Positions 35,994-44,506 of a stretch of DNA of 64,000 bases are shown here, one piece after another. The position numbers and the translations under genes were made by a program. The notes beneath the pieces are model-generated. The model made no database searches. It worked only from the letters and a program-made list of their open reading frames with translations, and had not been told where the DNA came from. The DNA comes from CAVSUZ01 sp963795415 (GTDB lineage Bacteria > Pseudomonadota > Alphaproteobacteria > Acetobacterales > Acetobacteraceae), in contig CAWCHQ010000001.1 in assembly GCA_963795415.1 (NCBI GenBank), positions 372,001 to 436,000 on the forward strand, written 5' to 3'. Within the stretch, counting starts at the first letter, position 1. Each line of letters starts with the position of its first letter.

Positions 35994-36314
35994 TCAGGGA
36001 AAGACGAGCAGCGCCCGGGAACCCTTTATGTGGTGGCGGGAGCGCCGCCACGCAGGCCAGCCGCCGGGCAACAGGCCCTGGTGGTTCCCGGAACGGATCA
36101 GGTCGGCGAACGACATCTGATCAAATTCGGCCGGGGTTGCCGCGGTCTGGCGCAGGAACCGAAGGAGCATCTTGTGGCTGAGCTCGTATGTGAATTCGAA
36201 ACGCCGGATCAGCCCGTCGCGGATCTGGTCATCGGATGGATCGCGTTGATAGCGTGCCAGGCCCTCCCGCAATTTGCGGATTGCATCGGCCAATGGGGTA
36301 AGGTCGAGCGCCAT
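35994..36314 (-). CDS. Truncated HI0074-type nucleotidyltransferase substrate-binding protein
   Basis: A 106-residue frame. RFEFTYELSHKMLLRFLRQT and FADLIRSGNHQGLL are the conserved four-helix region of HI0074/HepT-like partners of minimal nucleotidyltransferases. The normal C-terminal helix with the Thr-Ser-His-Thr-Tyr-type motif is missing and replaced by an unrelated tail. No nucleotidyltransferase gene is adjacent. It is therefore probably a degenerate remnant of a toxin-antitoxin-like pair beside tRNA-Val. Confidence 0.7.
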   Translation of the reverse strand: MALDLTPLADAIRKLREGLARYQRDPSDDQIRDGLIRRFEFTYELSHKMLLRFLRQTAATPAEFDQMSFADLIRSGNHQGLLPGGWPAWRRSRHHIKGSRALLVFP

Positions 36315-36375
36315 TCTGGCTCCAGCATCAGGGTTGCCCCAACCTGCCCGGCACGTTAGGAAGCGCGGCCGGTGC

Positions 36376-36450
<75 letters not shown>

Positions 36451-36526
36451 TTTCCGAGGACCGGGAAATAGCCAAAAACCCCAGGGCAGTGGTGACAACC
36501 GCCAGTGGCGACTGTTCAATGGTCCG

Positions 36527-37437
36527 ATGGACGTCCCCGTAGCCGCGCCCTCCCTGCACGAGACAACGCCCGTGTCGGTTCACCGGCCGGTGACCCAGAC
36601 TGTGCCGCTGGTATTTGCATCCCCTCATTCCGGTCGGTTCTACCCCGGGATTTCGTCTCGGCGGCGCGACTTGACCCGTTGAGCCTGCGCCGCAGCGAGG
36701 ACAGCTTCGTTGATGAGTTGTTCGCGCCGGCGCCCTCGTTCGGGGCGCCGCTGGTAACCGCAGGCTTTCCCCGGGCCTACTGCGACCCGAACCGGGAGGC
36801 CTGGGAACTTGATCCAGCAATGTTCGAGGAAAAGCTGCCGGCCTGGGTCAACACGACCAGCGCACGGGTCGGTGCCGGGCTGGGGACGATTCCGCGCGTC
36901 GTGGCTTCCGGCGAGGCGATCTACCGGCGGAAACTGAGCTTCACCGAGGCGGAACGCCGGATACGGACGTGCTGGCAGCCCTATCACGACGCACTTGGTG
37001 CATTGATCGGCGGTACCCGCGCGGTGTTCGGCGGGTGCATCCTGCTGGATTGTCATTCCATGCCGGCGCCGGGGGAGCAGGGGGTGCGGGCGAGGAGCGT
37101 GGCGGACATGGTTCTGGGGGATGCGCATGGCACGGCCTGCGCGCCACGGATCACGCACTTCATCGAGCAATTGCTGGTGGAACTTGGCTATGCCGTACGG
37201 CGGAACGATCCGTATGCAGGCGGATATATCACGCGCAACTACGGCCGCCCGCGAGAAGGCGTGCATGCTCTGCAGCTTGAGGTAGCGCGCGGTTTGTACA
37301 TGGACGAGGCACGGATAGAACGGCTGCCGCGCTTCGAGGCGCTTCAGCGCGACCTGATCGTCCTGATGGACCGCCTGTCGGAGAACGCGGCCACACTGCT
37401 GGCAAGCGAAGCGCACCGACAAGCGGATCGTATCTGA
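36527..37437 (+). pseudogene. N-formylglutamate amidohydrolase, frameshifted as read
   Basis: The N-terminus (MDVPVAAPSLHETTPVS to FASPHSGRFYP) is in one frame. The remainder (DFVSAARLDPLSLRRSED, HSMPAPG, LEVARGLYMDE) is in another. PHSGRFYP and LDCHSMP carry the zinc ligands. The length is one base short of a multiple of three, and the lost base is in CCCCGGG near 36645-36650. Repaired, the protein would have about 303 residues. It would hydrolyse N-formylglutamate in histidine catabolism or related N-acyl amino acids, but no hut genes are nearby. As read, it is broken after about 40 residues. Confidence 0.85.
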
Positions 37438-37570
37438 CAGCATCGGCTCTTCCGCCGGCTCGCCGCTTGACATGCCCCCCGCCAGCGTGATGCTCCAAGG
37501 CTATTGCCGCCCCGACGGCGGAACGATCAATGCCCCAGACCCAAGGGGAACATGCGGGAGAGAAACGGGT

Positions 37571-39364
37571 ATGACGACCGATAATGCGCCGCTTGGCACC
37601 AACCGGCGCGACCTTGTCAAAGGCGGAATGGCCGCCGCGGCGGCCGCCATACTGCCAGCCGGCATTGTCCACGCCCAAAATCAGGCCCCCCAAAGTCAGA
37701 CCAACGCCACGCAGGCCAGTGCGCCGCGCGACAAAACTCTGATCCTCATCGGCATCAACAGTCGCGATGGCCGCTGGGTGGATCACGAGCTGTGGAACCC
37801 ATACGCCATCGGCGCCAACCACCAGAACGGCCCCAACCTGATCTACGAGCCGCTCGCCTACTACAGCGCCTTCGCCGACAAATGGTATATGTGGCTCGCA
37901 GAAAGCTACAAGTTCGCTCCTGATTTCAAGCAGCTCACCATCAAGACCCGCTCCAATATCAAATGGAGCGACGGCGAGCCCTTCAGCGCCGAGGACGTCG
38001 CCTATACGTTCAACACCCTCCGCGATCTTGGCCCCAAGGTGAAATGGGGCATCGACGTCAATCAGGCGCTCGATAAGGCCACCGCGACCGACCCCAACAC
38101 CGTGGTTTTTGACTTCAAGATCCCGTCTCCACGCTTCTTCTTCTTCGCCACGTACAAATACGATATCGGCGTGTATATCGTTCCGAAGCATATCTTCCAG
38201 AACCAGGACTGGACCAGCTTCAAGGCTTTCGATCCCGCGAAGGGCTGGCCGGTCACCACGGGTCCATGGAAGGTGACTAATTCCAGCCTGCAGCAGAAGG
38301 TGTTCGACCGCCGCGAATCCTGGTGGGCGGCAGATGCCAAGCTGGCGCCGATGCCGCAGATCCAGCGCAATATCTGGCTGCCCTTTGTGGGAGAGCAGGA
38401 GACAGCACAGGCGCAGATAACGAATGCAGCTGATTTCGGCTCGACGCTGCAGCCCGCGACCTTTCCGACGGTCATCCGGCAGAACCCGAAAGTCACCTCC
38501 TATTCCGGCCAGAAGCCGCCCTGGGGCTATGTCGATTGGTGGCCGATCTCGCTTTACCTGAACAACGACGTGAAGCCGTATGACGACAAGGATATGCGCT
38601 GGGCCGTCAGCTATTATATCGACCGCAAGCAGATCATTGATGTCGCTTATCTCGGCGCCGAGACGGTTTCAACTCTTCCCATGCCCCCGTACAAGCCGCT
38701 TCTCCCGTATTTCGACGCGGTCAAGGATCTGCTGAAGAAATACAACACGATCGAATTCGATCCGAAAAAAGGTGACCAGATTCTCGAATCGAAGGGTTAC
38801 AAAAAGAAGGGCAGCATATGGCAGGGGGCAGACGGCAAGCCGCTGACGCTGGACATAATCGGGTTCGGCGCATCCGGAGCGGCCATGGGACCCGTGCTGT
38901 CGCAGATGCTGAAGCGCCACGGTTTCGAAACCTCCATGGCGCTGCCGCCCAACTTCGACGAACGCTTCCAGAAGGGCCAGTATGTCGGCTCAATCTACGG
39001 ACACGGCGGCAGCATCCGCGAACCCTACGACACACTCCGACTATATCAGGGCAAAAGCATTGCCGTGCCGGGCGCCCACCTGGTGAACTTCTCGCGCTGG
39101 AAGAACCCGGAATTCGATAAGATCGTGGACGAGGTTTACGTCACCGATCCGGAAAACGTCGCCAAACTGAAAGACCTCTTCCGCGCCGCCATGGAAATCT
39201 GGCTGCCTGACCTGCCGGACGTCCAGCTCGTTCAGAACTATCACCGCATTCCCCTGAACGAGACGCACTGGAAGAATTATCCCACCGACACCAACGCCTA
39301 TGTCAACGACGCCTCCTGGCACCTGACCTTCAACATGGTGCTCTGGAACGTCCAGACAGCCTGA
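37571..39364 (+). CDS. ABC transporter substrate-binding protein 1 (peptide/nickel family 5)
   Basis: A 597-residue periplasmic binding protein. TNRRDLVKGGMAAAAAAILP is a clear twin-arginine signal ending near VHAQ. The body has the SBP_bac_5 blocks IKWSDGEPFSAEDVAYTFN, GPWKVTNSS, DKDMRWAVSYYIDRKQII and LQKVFDR-like elements. Start ATG 37571 has GGGAGAG about 8-10 bases upstream. It is strongly similar throughout to the next gene. It heads a transporter operon with permeases and ATPases of the oligopeptide type; the ligand is unknown. Confidence 0.9.
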   Translation: MTTDNAPLGTNRRDLVKGGMAAAAAAILPAGIVHAQNQAPQSQTNATQASAPRDKTLILIGINSRDGRWVDHELWNPYAIGANHQNGPNLIYEPLAYYSAFADKWYMWLAESYKFAPDFKQLTIKTRSNIKWSDGEPFSAEDVAYTFNTLRDLGPKVKWGIDVNQALDKATATDPNTVVFDFKIPSPRFFFFATYKYDIGVYIVPKHIFQNQDWTSFKAFDPAKGWPVTTGPWKVTNSSLQQKVFDRRESWWAADAKLAPMPQIQRNIWLPFVGEQETAQAQITNAADFGSTLQPATFPTVIRQNPKVTSYSGQKPPWGYVDWWPISLYLNNDVKPYDDKDMRWAVSYYIDRKQIIDVAYLGAETVSTLPMPPYKPLLPYFDAVKDLLKKYNTIEFDPKKGDQILESKGYKKKGSIWQGADGKPLTLDIIGFGASGAAMGPVLSQMLKRHGFETSMALPPNFDERFQKGQYVGSIYGHGGSIREPYDTLRLYQGKSIAVPGAHLVNFSRWKNPEFDKIVDEVYVTDPENVAKLKDLFRAAMEIWLPDLPDVQLVQNYHRIPLNETHWKNYPTDTNAYVNDASWHLTFNMVLWNVQTA

Positions 39365-39372
39365 AATCCAAA

Positions 39373-39442
39373 CCTCCGTGCCTCCGTGTCTCCGTGGTGA
39401 AGCTTTCTTCTGCGGATGCAGGCGCGGAGCCACGGAGATCCG
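39373..39442. repeat. Dispersed CTCCGTG repeat (family R1)
   Basis: CCTCCGTGCCTCCGTGTCTCCGTGGTGAA at 39373-39401, followed by a partial inverted copy GCCACGGAGATCCG at about 39429-39442. Related copies are at 41214-41290 and 56593-56620. It lies between the two binding-protein genes. Confidence 0.8.
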
Positions 39443-39445
39443 TCC

Positions 39446-41206
39446 ATGACCCTCCCGCATCTCCCCCGCCGCAATCTCCTTAAATGCACCGCTGCTGCCG
39501 GCGCCGCAGCCCTTCTCCCCGCTGGCATCGCCCAGGGACAGCAATCCTCACAGCAATCCTCCATCCCGCGCAACCGCACCCTGATTCTCATAAAAAACGG
39601 CGCGGTGGATGGCCGCTGGGTGGACTACGAACTCTGGAACCCATACTGCATCGGCTCCAACCACCAGAACGGTCCCAACATCATCTGCGAACCGCTCGCC
39701 TATTACAGCGCCTTCGCCGACAAGATGTATCTCTGGCTCGCCAAATCCTACCAATTCACCCCCGACTTCAAACAGCTCACCATCAAGACCCGCCCCGGCA
39801 TCCAATGGAGCGACGGCACGCCGTTTACTGCCGAAGACGTCGCCTACACCTTCAACACGCTGCGCGATCTCGGCCCCAAGGTGAAATGGGGCGTGGACGT
39901 CAGCCAGGCGCTCGACAACGCCACCACGCCCGACGCCAACACGGTCGTTCTCAACTTCAAAATCCCGTCGCCGCGGTTTTTCTTCTTCGCCACCTACAAA
40001 TACGACATCGGCGTTTACATCGTCCCCAAACACATCTTCCAGGGCCAGGACTGGGCCAGCTTCAAGCACTTCGATCTGGCCAAGGGCTGGCCCGTCACCA
40101 CCGGCCCCTGGAAAGTCGTCGGCGCCACCCAGGCCGCCAAAGTCTTTGAACGTCGCCCCACCTGGTGGGCCGCCGAGCGTGGCCTCGCCCCCATGCCCCA
40201 GATCCTCAAAACCGTCTGGCTTCCCGACGCCGGCGAGCAGCAGACCGCCCAGGCGATGATCACCAACAAGTCAGACACCGCCTACGACATGCTGCCCGCG
40301 ACCTTTCCCACCATGTTCCGCGCCAACCCGAGGATCACTACCCACACCGGGCAGAAGCCGCCCTACGGCTATGTCGATTGGTGGCCCATCTCGCTTTACG
40401 TCAACAACGACGCCGCACCGTTCAACGACAAGGACGTGCGCTGGGCGCTCAGCTATTATATCGACCGAAACCAGGTCGTGAACGTCGCCTTCCTCGGCGC
40501 CTCGCAGGTCTCCGCCCTGCCCATGCCCCCGTACAAGCCGCTGCTGCCCTATTTCGACGCGGTCAAGGATCTGCTCGAAAAATACAACACACTCGAATAC
40601 AACCCCAAGAAAGCCGACGCCCTGCTCTCAGCCAAGGGTTTCAAAAAAACCAATGGCAAATGGACCGGTCCCGACGGCAAACCGCTCCAGGTCTCTATCA
40701 TCAGCGTCGCCACTTTCGGCGCCGCTCTCGGCCCGGTCATCTCCGAAATCCTTCGGCGGCACGGCGTTGAAGCGAGCCTCGCGCTGCCGCCCGACTTCCC
40801 CAATCGCTTCCAGAAAGGGGACTACGTCGGCGCCATCTACGGTCACGGCGGCAGTATCCGCGAGCCCTACGACACCCTTCGCCTGTACCAGGGAAAAAGC
40901 ATCGCCGTCCCCGGCGCCCACCTGGTGAACTTCTCCCACTGGAAAAACCCCGAGTTCGACAAGATCGTCGATGAGGTCTATGTCACCGACCCGGCCAACA
41001 TCGCACGGCTGAAGGACCTCTTCCGTGCTGCCATGGAAATCTGGCTACCAGGGCTGCCCGACATTCAGCTCGTCCAAAATCATCACCGCATCCCGATGAA
41101 CACCACTTACTGGAAGAACTGGCCCACCGCGGAAAACCCGTACATCAATGGCGCCTCCTGGCACCTCACCTTCCCGCTGGTTTTGTGGAGTCTCCAACCC
41201 GCATGA
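39446..41206 (+). CDS. ABC transporter substrate-binding protein 2 (peptide/nickel family 5)
   Basis: A 586-residue paralogue of the preceding gene, including matching YKYDIGVYIVPKHIF, GHGGSIREPYDTLRLYQGKS and NPEFDKIVDEVYVTDP blocks. A Tat signal RRNLLKCTAAAGAAALLPAG precedes AQGQ. The two genes probably arose by tandem duplication. They share one permease/ATPase set, so they may offer alternative ligands to the same importer. The ATG has no strong Shine-Dalgarno sequence and lies inside or beside the R1 repeat. Confidence 0.9.
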   Translation: MTLPHLPRRNLLKCTAAAGAAALLPAGIAQGQQSSQQSSIPRNRTLILIKNGAVDGRWVDYELWNPYCIGSNHQNGPNIICEPLAYYSAFADKMYLWLAKSYQFTPDFKQLTIKTRPGIQWSDGTPFTAEDVAYTFNTLRDLGPKVKWGVDVSQALDNATTPDANTVVLNFKIPSPRFFFFATYKYDIGVYIVPKHIFQGQDWASFKHFDLAKGWPVTTGPWKVVGATQAAKVFERRPTWWAAERGLAPMPQILKTVWLPDAGEQQTAQAMITNKSDTAYDMLPATFPTMFRANPRITTHTGQKPPYGYVDWWPISLYVNNDAAPFNDKDVRWALSYYIDRNQVVNVAFLGASQVSALPMPPYKPLLPYFDAVKDLLEKYNTLEYNPKKADALLSAKGFKKTNGKWTGPDGKPLQVSIISVATFGAALGPVISEILRRHGVEASLALPPDFPNRFQKGDYVGAIYGHGGSIREPYDTLRLYQGKSIAVPGAHLVNFSHWKNPEFDKIVDEVYVTDPANIARLKDLFRAAMEIWLPGLPDIQLVQNHHRIPMNTTYWKNWPTAENPYINGASWHLTFPLVLWSLQPA

Positions 41207-41213
41207 CGATGAG

Positions 41214-41290
41214 TTTCACCACGGAGAAACAGATACACAGAGTATGCATAAGTGGCGTCACCTCCGTGTCTCTGTGTCTCCGTGGTGAAA
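41214..41290. repeat. Palindromic R1 repeat (CTCCGTG family)
   Basis: TTTCACCACGGAGA at 41214 and its complement TCTCCGTGGTGAAA ending at 41290 form inverted arms, with further partial pairing (CACAGAG/CTCTGTG). It could fold as a long hairpin between binding protein 2 and the permease, and might attenuate or protect the mRNA (inference). Confidence 0.8.
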
Positions 41291-41335
41291 TTTCGTATGA
41301 CTCGCCGGACGCTGCGGTGGGCCCAGGCACCTGAC

Positions 41336-42340
41336 ATGCAAGTCTTCTACATCGCCAAGCGCTTCCTCGTCTTCCTCATTATCGTCTGGCTTGCCGCCAC
41401 TCTCAACTTTTTCCTCCCGAAACTATCCGGCCAGGACCCTGTCCGCACCAAACTCCTCGAACAGGCCTCCCTCGGCGGCTACGTTCAGGGCGGCATCGAG
41501 GACATGGTCAAGCAATACCAGGCCAAATTCGGCCTCGATAAGCCGCTCTGGCGCCAGTATATAACTTATGTGGAGCAGGTGTCGCATGGCGACCTGAATT
41601 ATTCCATTGCCAACTATCCCCGCACCGTCGTCGGCATGATCGGTGAGGCCCTGCCCTGGACCATCGGTCTGCTCGGCCTCACTACCCTATTTTCCTTCGC
41701 CGCCGGCACAATCCTGGGCGCGCTCCTCGCCTGGCCCGGAGCACCACGATGGCTGCAATGGTTCATGCCGCCCTTATGGGCGCTGCATGCCATCCCCTTC
41801 TTTCTGCTCGGTCTCGTCTTGATGTGGCTCTTCGCCTTCCAGTTCCAGTTCCTGCCAATCTTCGGCGGCTACTCCGCCGGCGCCACCCCCGCCTGGAGCA
41901 TCACCTTCATCCTCGACGTCCTTCGCCACGCCGTCCTCCCCGCCCTCTCCATTGTGCTCGTCTCCGTCGGCGGCTGGGCGCTCGCCATGCGCGGCATGAT
42001 GGTCACCACCATGGGCGAGGACTACGTCACCTTCGCCGAAGCCAAGGGCCTGCGCAGCCGCACCATCTTCACCCGCTACTGCATGCGCAACGCGATCCTG
42101 CCCCAGACCACCGGCCTAGCCCTCGCGCTGGGCAACATTCTCGCCGGCGCCGTCCTCGTCGAGGCCATCTTCGGTTATCCCGGCATCGGCGCCCTGCTCT
42201 TTCAGGCCATCGAGGAAAACGATTTCTTCCTGATCCAAGGCATCGTCTTCACCGTCATCGTCGCCCTCGGCTTCGCCACCTTCCTGCTCGACATCTGCTA
42301 TCCCTGGCTCGACCCCCGCATCTCCTACCACCGCACATGA
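41336..42340 (+). CDS. ABC transporter permease, DppB type
   Basis: A 334-residue inner-membrane protein with about six TM segments. MQVFYIAKRFLVFLIIVWLA is the first. The cytoplasmic EAA-like loop is EDYVTFAEAKGLRSRTIFTRY, and GNILAGAVLVEAIFGYPGIG follows. ATG 41336 fits the family start; an in-frame ATG at 41297 would add 13 polar residues and lies directly after the R1 repeat. It overlaps the second permease by 4 bases (ATGA), so coupled translation is likely. Confidence 0.9.
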   Translation: MQVFYIAKRFLVFLIIVWLAATLNFFLPKLSGQDPVRTKLLEQASLGGYVQGGIEDMVKQYQAKFGLDKPLWRQYITYVEQVSHGDLNYSIANYPRTVVGMIGEALPWTIGLLGLTTLFSFAAGTILGALLAWPGAPRWLQWFMPPLWALHAIPFFLLGLVLMWLFAFQFQFLPIFGGYSAGATPAWSITFILDVLRHAVLPALSIVLVSVGGWALAMRGMMVTTMGEDYVTFAEAKGLRSRTIFTRYCMRNAILPQTTGLALALGNILAGAVLVEAIFGYPGIGALLFQAIEENDFFLIQGIVFTVIVALGFATFLLDICYPWLDPRISYHRT

Positions 42341-43266
42341 CTACCTCTCCCGCCGTCACCCCCGTCATTGCGAGGAACGCCCGCGAAGGCGGGCGGACGA
42401 AGCAATCCAGGATCCGCCACTCCCCCCTCCGCTCCTACCTCCGACGCAACACCTCCCTCGTTGTCGGCCTGACCCTCCTCGGCATCCTCGTCCTCTTCAT
42501 GGCGGTCGGCGCCGTCGTCGTGGACACCTCCAACGCACAGCCGCTCTCCGTTCCCGCCCTCCAGGCGCCCTCCTGGGACTACCCCTTCGGCACCGACCGC
42601 CAGGGCCGTGACCTTCTCGCCGTCATGGTCGCCGGCACGCCCATGACGCTTCGCGTGGGCTTCATCGCCGGTTTCGTCGGCGTCGGCATCGGCGCCATCC
42701 TCGCCTTCACCGCCGCCTATTACGGCGGCATCGTGGACACCATGATCCGCAGCATCGCCGATATCGGCCTCACCGTCCCGGCGCTGCTCGTGCTCATCAT
42801 CATCGCCGTCTCGATCAAGGGCACCATGACGGTGAACGAGATGGCCCTCGTCATCGCCGCCCTCTCCTGGCTCAGCCCCACCCGCCAGATCCGCTCCCAG
42901 GTGCTGACCCTGCGTCAACGGGGTTACGTGGAGATCGCCCGCCTCAACGGCATGCGCGGGCCGGAAATCATCTTCTTCGAGCTTATGCCCAACCTGCTGC
43001 CCTACCTCGCCGCTACCCTCGTCGCCAGCATCTCCGCCGCCATCCTGGCCTCCGTCGGCCTCGAGGTCCTCGGCCTCGGCCCCATCGACGCCCCGACCCT
43101 CGGCATGACCCTCTACTGGGTCTTCTTCAACGCCGCGATCATCAACGGCTGGTGGTGGTGGTGGACTGCCCCCCTCGTCATCATCCTGATGGTTTTCCTC
43201 GGCCTCTTCTTTCTCACCGTCGGCCTCGACGAAATCGCCAACCCCCGCCTGAGGCGAGCGGTATGA
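42337..43266 (+). CDS. ABC transporter permease, DppC type, with repeat-derived N-terminus
   Basis: A 309-residue inner-membrane protein. It has a TM segment around residues 43-65, the FGTDRQGRDLLAVMVAGTP motif and an EAA-like loop (QRGYVEIARLNGMRGPEI). The last TM is near WWWWWTAPLVIILMVFLGL. Residues about 10-28 (VIARNAREGGRTKQSRIR) are encoded by a dispersed CATTGCGAG...GAAGCAATCC repeat inserted in frame. The N-terminus of such permeases is cytoplasmic and variable, so function is probably retained. Confidence 0.9.
   Translation: MTTSPAVTPVIARNAREGGRTKQSRIRHSPLRSYLRRNTSLVVGLTLLGILVLFMAVGAVVVDTSNAQPLSVPALQAPSWDYPFGTDRQGRDLLAVMVAGTPMTLRVGFIAGFVGVGIGAILAFTAAYYGGIVDTMIRSIADIGLTVPALLVLIIIAVSIKGTMTVNEMALVIAALSWLSPTRQIRSQVLTLRQRGYVEIARLNGMRGPEIIFFELMPNLLPYLAATLVASISAAILASVGLEVLGLGPIDAPTLGMTLYWVFFNAAIINGWWWWWTAPLVIILMVFLGLFFLTVGLDEIANPRLRRAV
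42364..42417. repeat. Dispersed repeat R2 within the permease gene
   Basis: GTCATTGCGAGGAACGCCCG, then a palindromic CGCCCGCGAAGGCGGGCG core, then GAAGCAATCCAGGATCCG. Related copies lie at 44375-44412 and 51586-51625. This copy is translated as part of the permease N-terminus. Confidence 0.85.
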
Positions 43267-43282
43267 GGCATAGGCGAAAGAC

Positions 43283-43322
43283 TCCCTCTCCCCCGCGTCG
43301 GGGGAGAGGGCGGGGTGAGGGG
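43283..43322. repeat. Dispersed palindromic repeat R3 (CTCTCCC type)
   Basis: CCCTCTCCCCCGCG and CGGGGGAGAGGG form a hairpin, followed by CGGGGTGAGGGGG. Further copies are at 43355-43411, 44446-44506 and 55191-55250. It lies between the second permease and the first ATPase and may act as an mRNA processing or stabilising hairpin. Confidence 0.85.
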
Positions 43323-43333
43323 GCTCGCACCCG

Positions 43334-44356
43334 ATGACCACGCAGCAACCCCTTCACCTCTCCCGCCATGCAGGAGAGGTCGGACCGCGCAGCGGTCCGG
43401 GGAAGGGCCCCCTCCTCCGCGTCGCCAACCTCCACGTCGCCTACGACCACCCCCTCGGCGCCGTCAAAGCCGTGGACGACGTCTCCTTCGCCCTCCGCCC
43501 CGGCGAGCGCTTCGGCCTCGCCGGCGAGTCCGGCTCGGGCAAATCCACCATGTCCCTGGCCATCCTCCGCATGATCAAGCCCCCTGGCCGCATCGAGGCC
43601 GGCGAGGTTTGGCTGGAGGACCGCTCCGTCTCCCGCCTCTCCACCGACGAGCAGCGCCGTCTCCGCCTCGCCGGCATCGCCATGGTGCCGCAAGGCTCCA
43701 TGAACTCCCTCAACCCCGTCATCCGCATCCGCGACCAGATCGCCGACGCCATCGCCGATCACGGCCAGCGCCTCTCCCGCCAGGAACTGCGCGACCGCAT
43801 CACCTCGCTGCTCACCCAGGTCGGCCTGCCCCCCGAAATCGCCGGCCGCTACCCACACGAGCTCTCCGGCGGCATGAAGCAGCGCGCCTGCATCGCCATC
43901 GCCATCGCGCTGCGGCCCAAGGTCATCATCGCCGACGAGCCCACCAGCGCACTCGACGTTGTCGTCCAGCGCCAGATCATGGAGACCCTGGGCCGCGTGC
44001 AGCGCGACCTCGGCGCCGCCGTCATCCTGATCGGCCACGACATGGGCCTGATGGCGCAGTTCGTGGACCGCCTCGGCATCATGTATGCCGGCCGGCTCGT
44101 GGAGGTCGCCCCGATCGCCGACATCATCGCCCGTCCCCGCCACCCGTACACGCGCATGCTCATCGAAAGCCTGCCTTCGCTGGAGGACCGCAGCACCCTC
44201 CGCGGCATCCCCGGCCTCGCACCCATTCTGCGCGACCTCCCGCCCGGCTGCGCCTTCCACCCGCGCTGCCCCAACGCCACCGACCGCTGCCGCGGCGAGA
44301 AACCCGCCGTCCGCCAGCTCGCCCACGAAACTTTCGCCGCCTGCCACTATGCGTAA
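43334..44356 (+). CDS. ABC transporter ATP-binding protein, DppD type
   Basis: A 340-residue ATPase. It has Walker A GESGSGKSTM, the signature LSGGMKQRACIA, Walker B VIIADEPTSALDV and the switch His in LIGHDMGLM. The C-terminal oligopeptide-family motif includes GCAFHPRCPNATDRC. Residues about 8-26 (HLSRHAGEVGPRSGPGKG) are encoded by an R3 repeat at 43355-43411, and the conserved domain starts at LLRVANLHVAY. The repeat-derived segment precedes the first strand and is likely tolerated. Confidence 0.9.
   Translation: MTTQQPLHLSRHAGEVGPRSGPGKGPLLRVANLHVAYDHPLGAVKAVDDVSFALRPGERFGLAGESGSGKSTMSLAILRMIKPPGRIEAGEVWLEDRSVSRLSTDEQRRLRLAGIAMVPQGSMNSLNPVIRIRDQIADAIADHGQRLSRQELRDRITSLLTQVGLPPEIAGRYPHELSGGMKQRACIAIAIALRPKVIIADEPTSALDVVVQRQIMETLGRVQRDLGAAVILIGHDMGLMAQFVDRLGIMYAGRLVEVAPIADIIARPRHPYTRMLIESLPSLEDRSTLRGIPGLAPILRDLPPGCAFHPRCPNATDRCRGEKPAVRQLAHETFAACHYA
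43355..43411. repeat. R3 repeat inside the DppD-type ATPase gene
   Basis: CACCTCTCCCGCCATGCAGG, then AGAGGTCGGACCGCGCAGCG, then GTCCGGGGAAGGG. These are the usual parts of the R3 intergenic palindrome, here translated as the ATPase N-terminal extension. Confidence 0.8.
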
Positions 44357-44374
44357 CCCCGAACGCCCCAATCC

Positions 44375-44506
44375 GTCATTGCGAGGGCCGAAGGCCCGAA
44401 GCAATCTCGACCGGCCCTTGGGCGGGACGCCCGACGTCCGCCTTCGCCTCTCCCGCTCTGCGGGAGAGAGCCTGCCCCGGGGCAACGGCCCGGCGAGTGA
44501 GGGCCC
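44375..44506. repeat. Adjacent R2 and R3 repeats between the ATPase genes
   Basis: An R2 copy (GTCATTGCGAGGGCCGAAGG to GAAGCAATCTCGACC) at 44375-44412 is followed by an R3 copy (CGCCTCTCCCGCTCTGCGGG and AGAGAG... to GTGAGGGCCC) at about 44446-44506. They fill the 150-base gap between the two ATPase genes. The second gene starts at its edge. Confidence 0.8.

Noticed and set aside
35994..36314. Functional HepT/MNT toxin-antitoxin system
   Set aside because: The protein is C-terminally truncated and the nucleotidyltransferase partner is absent.
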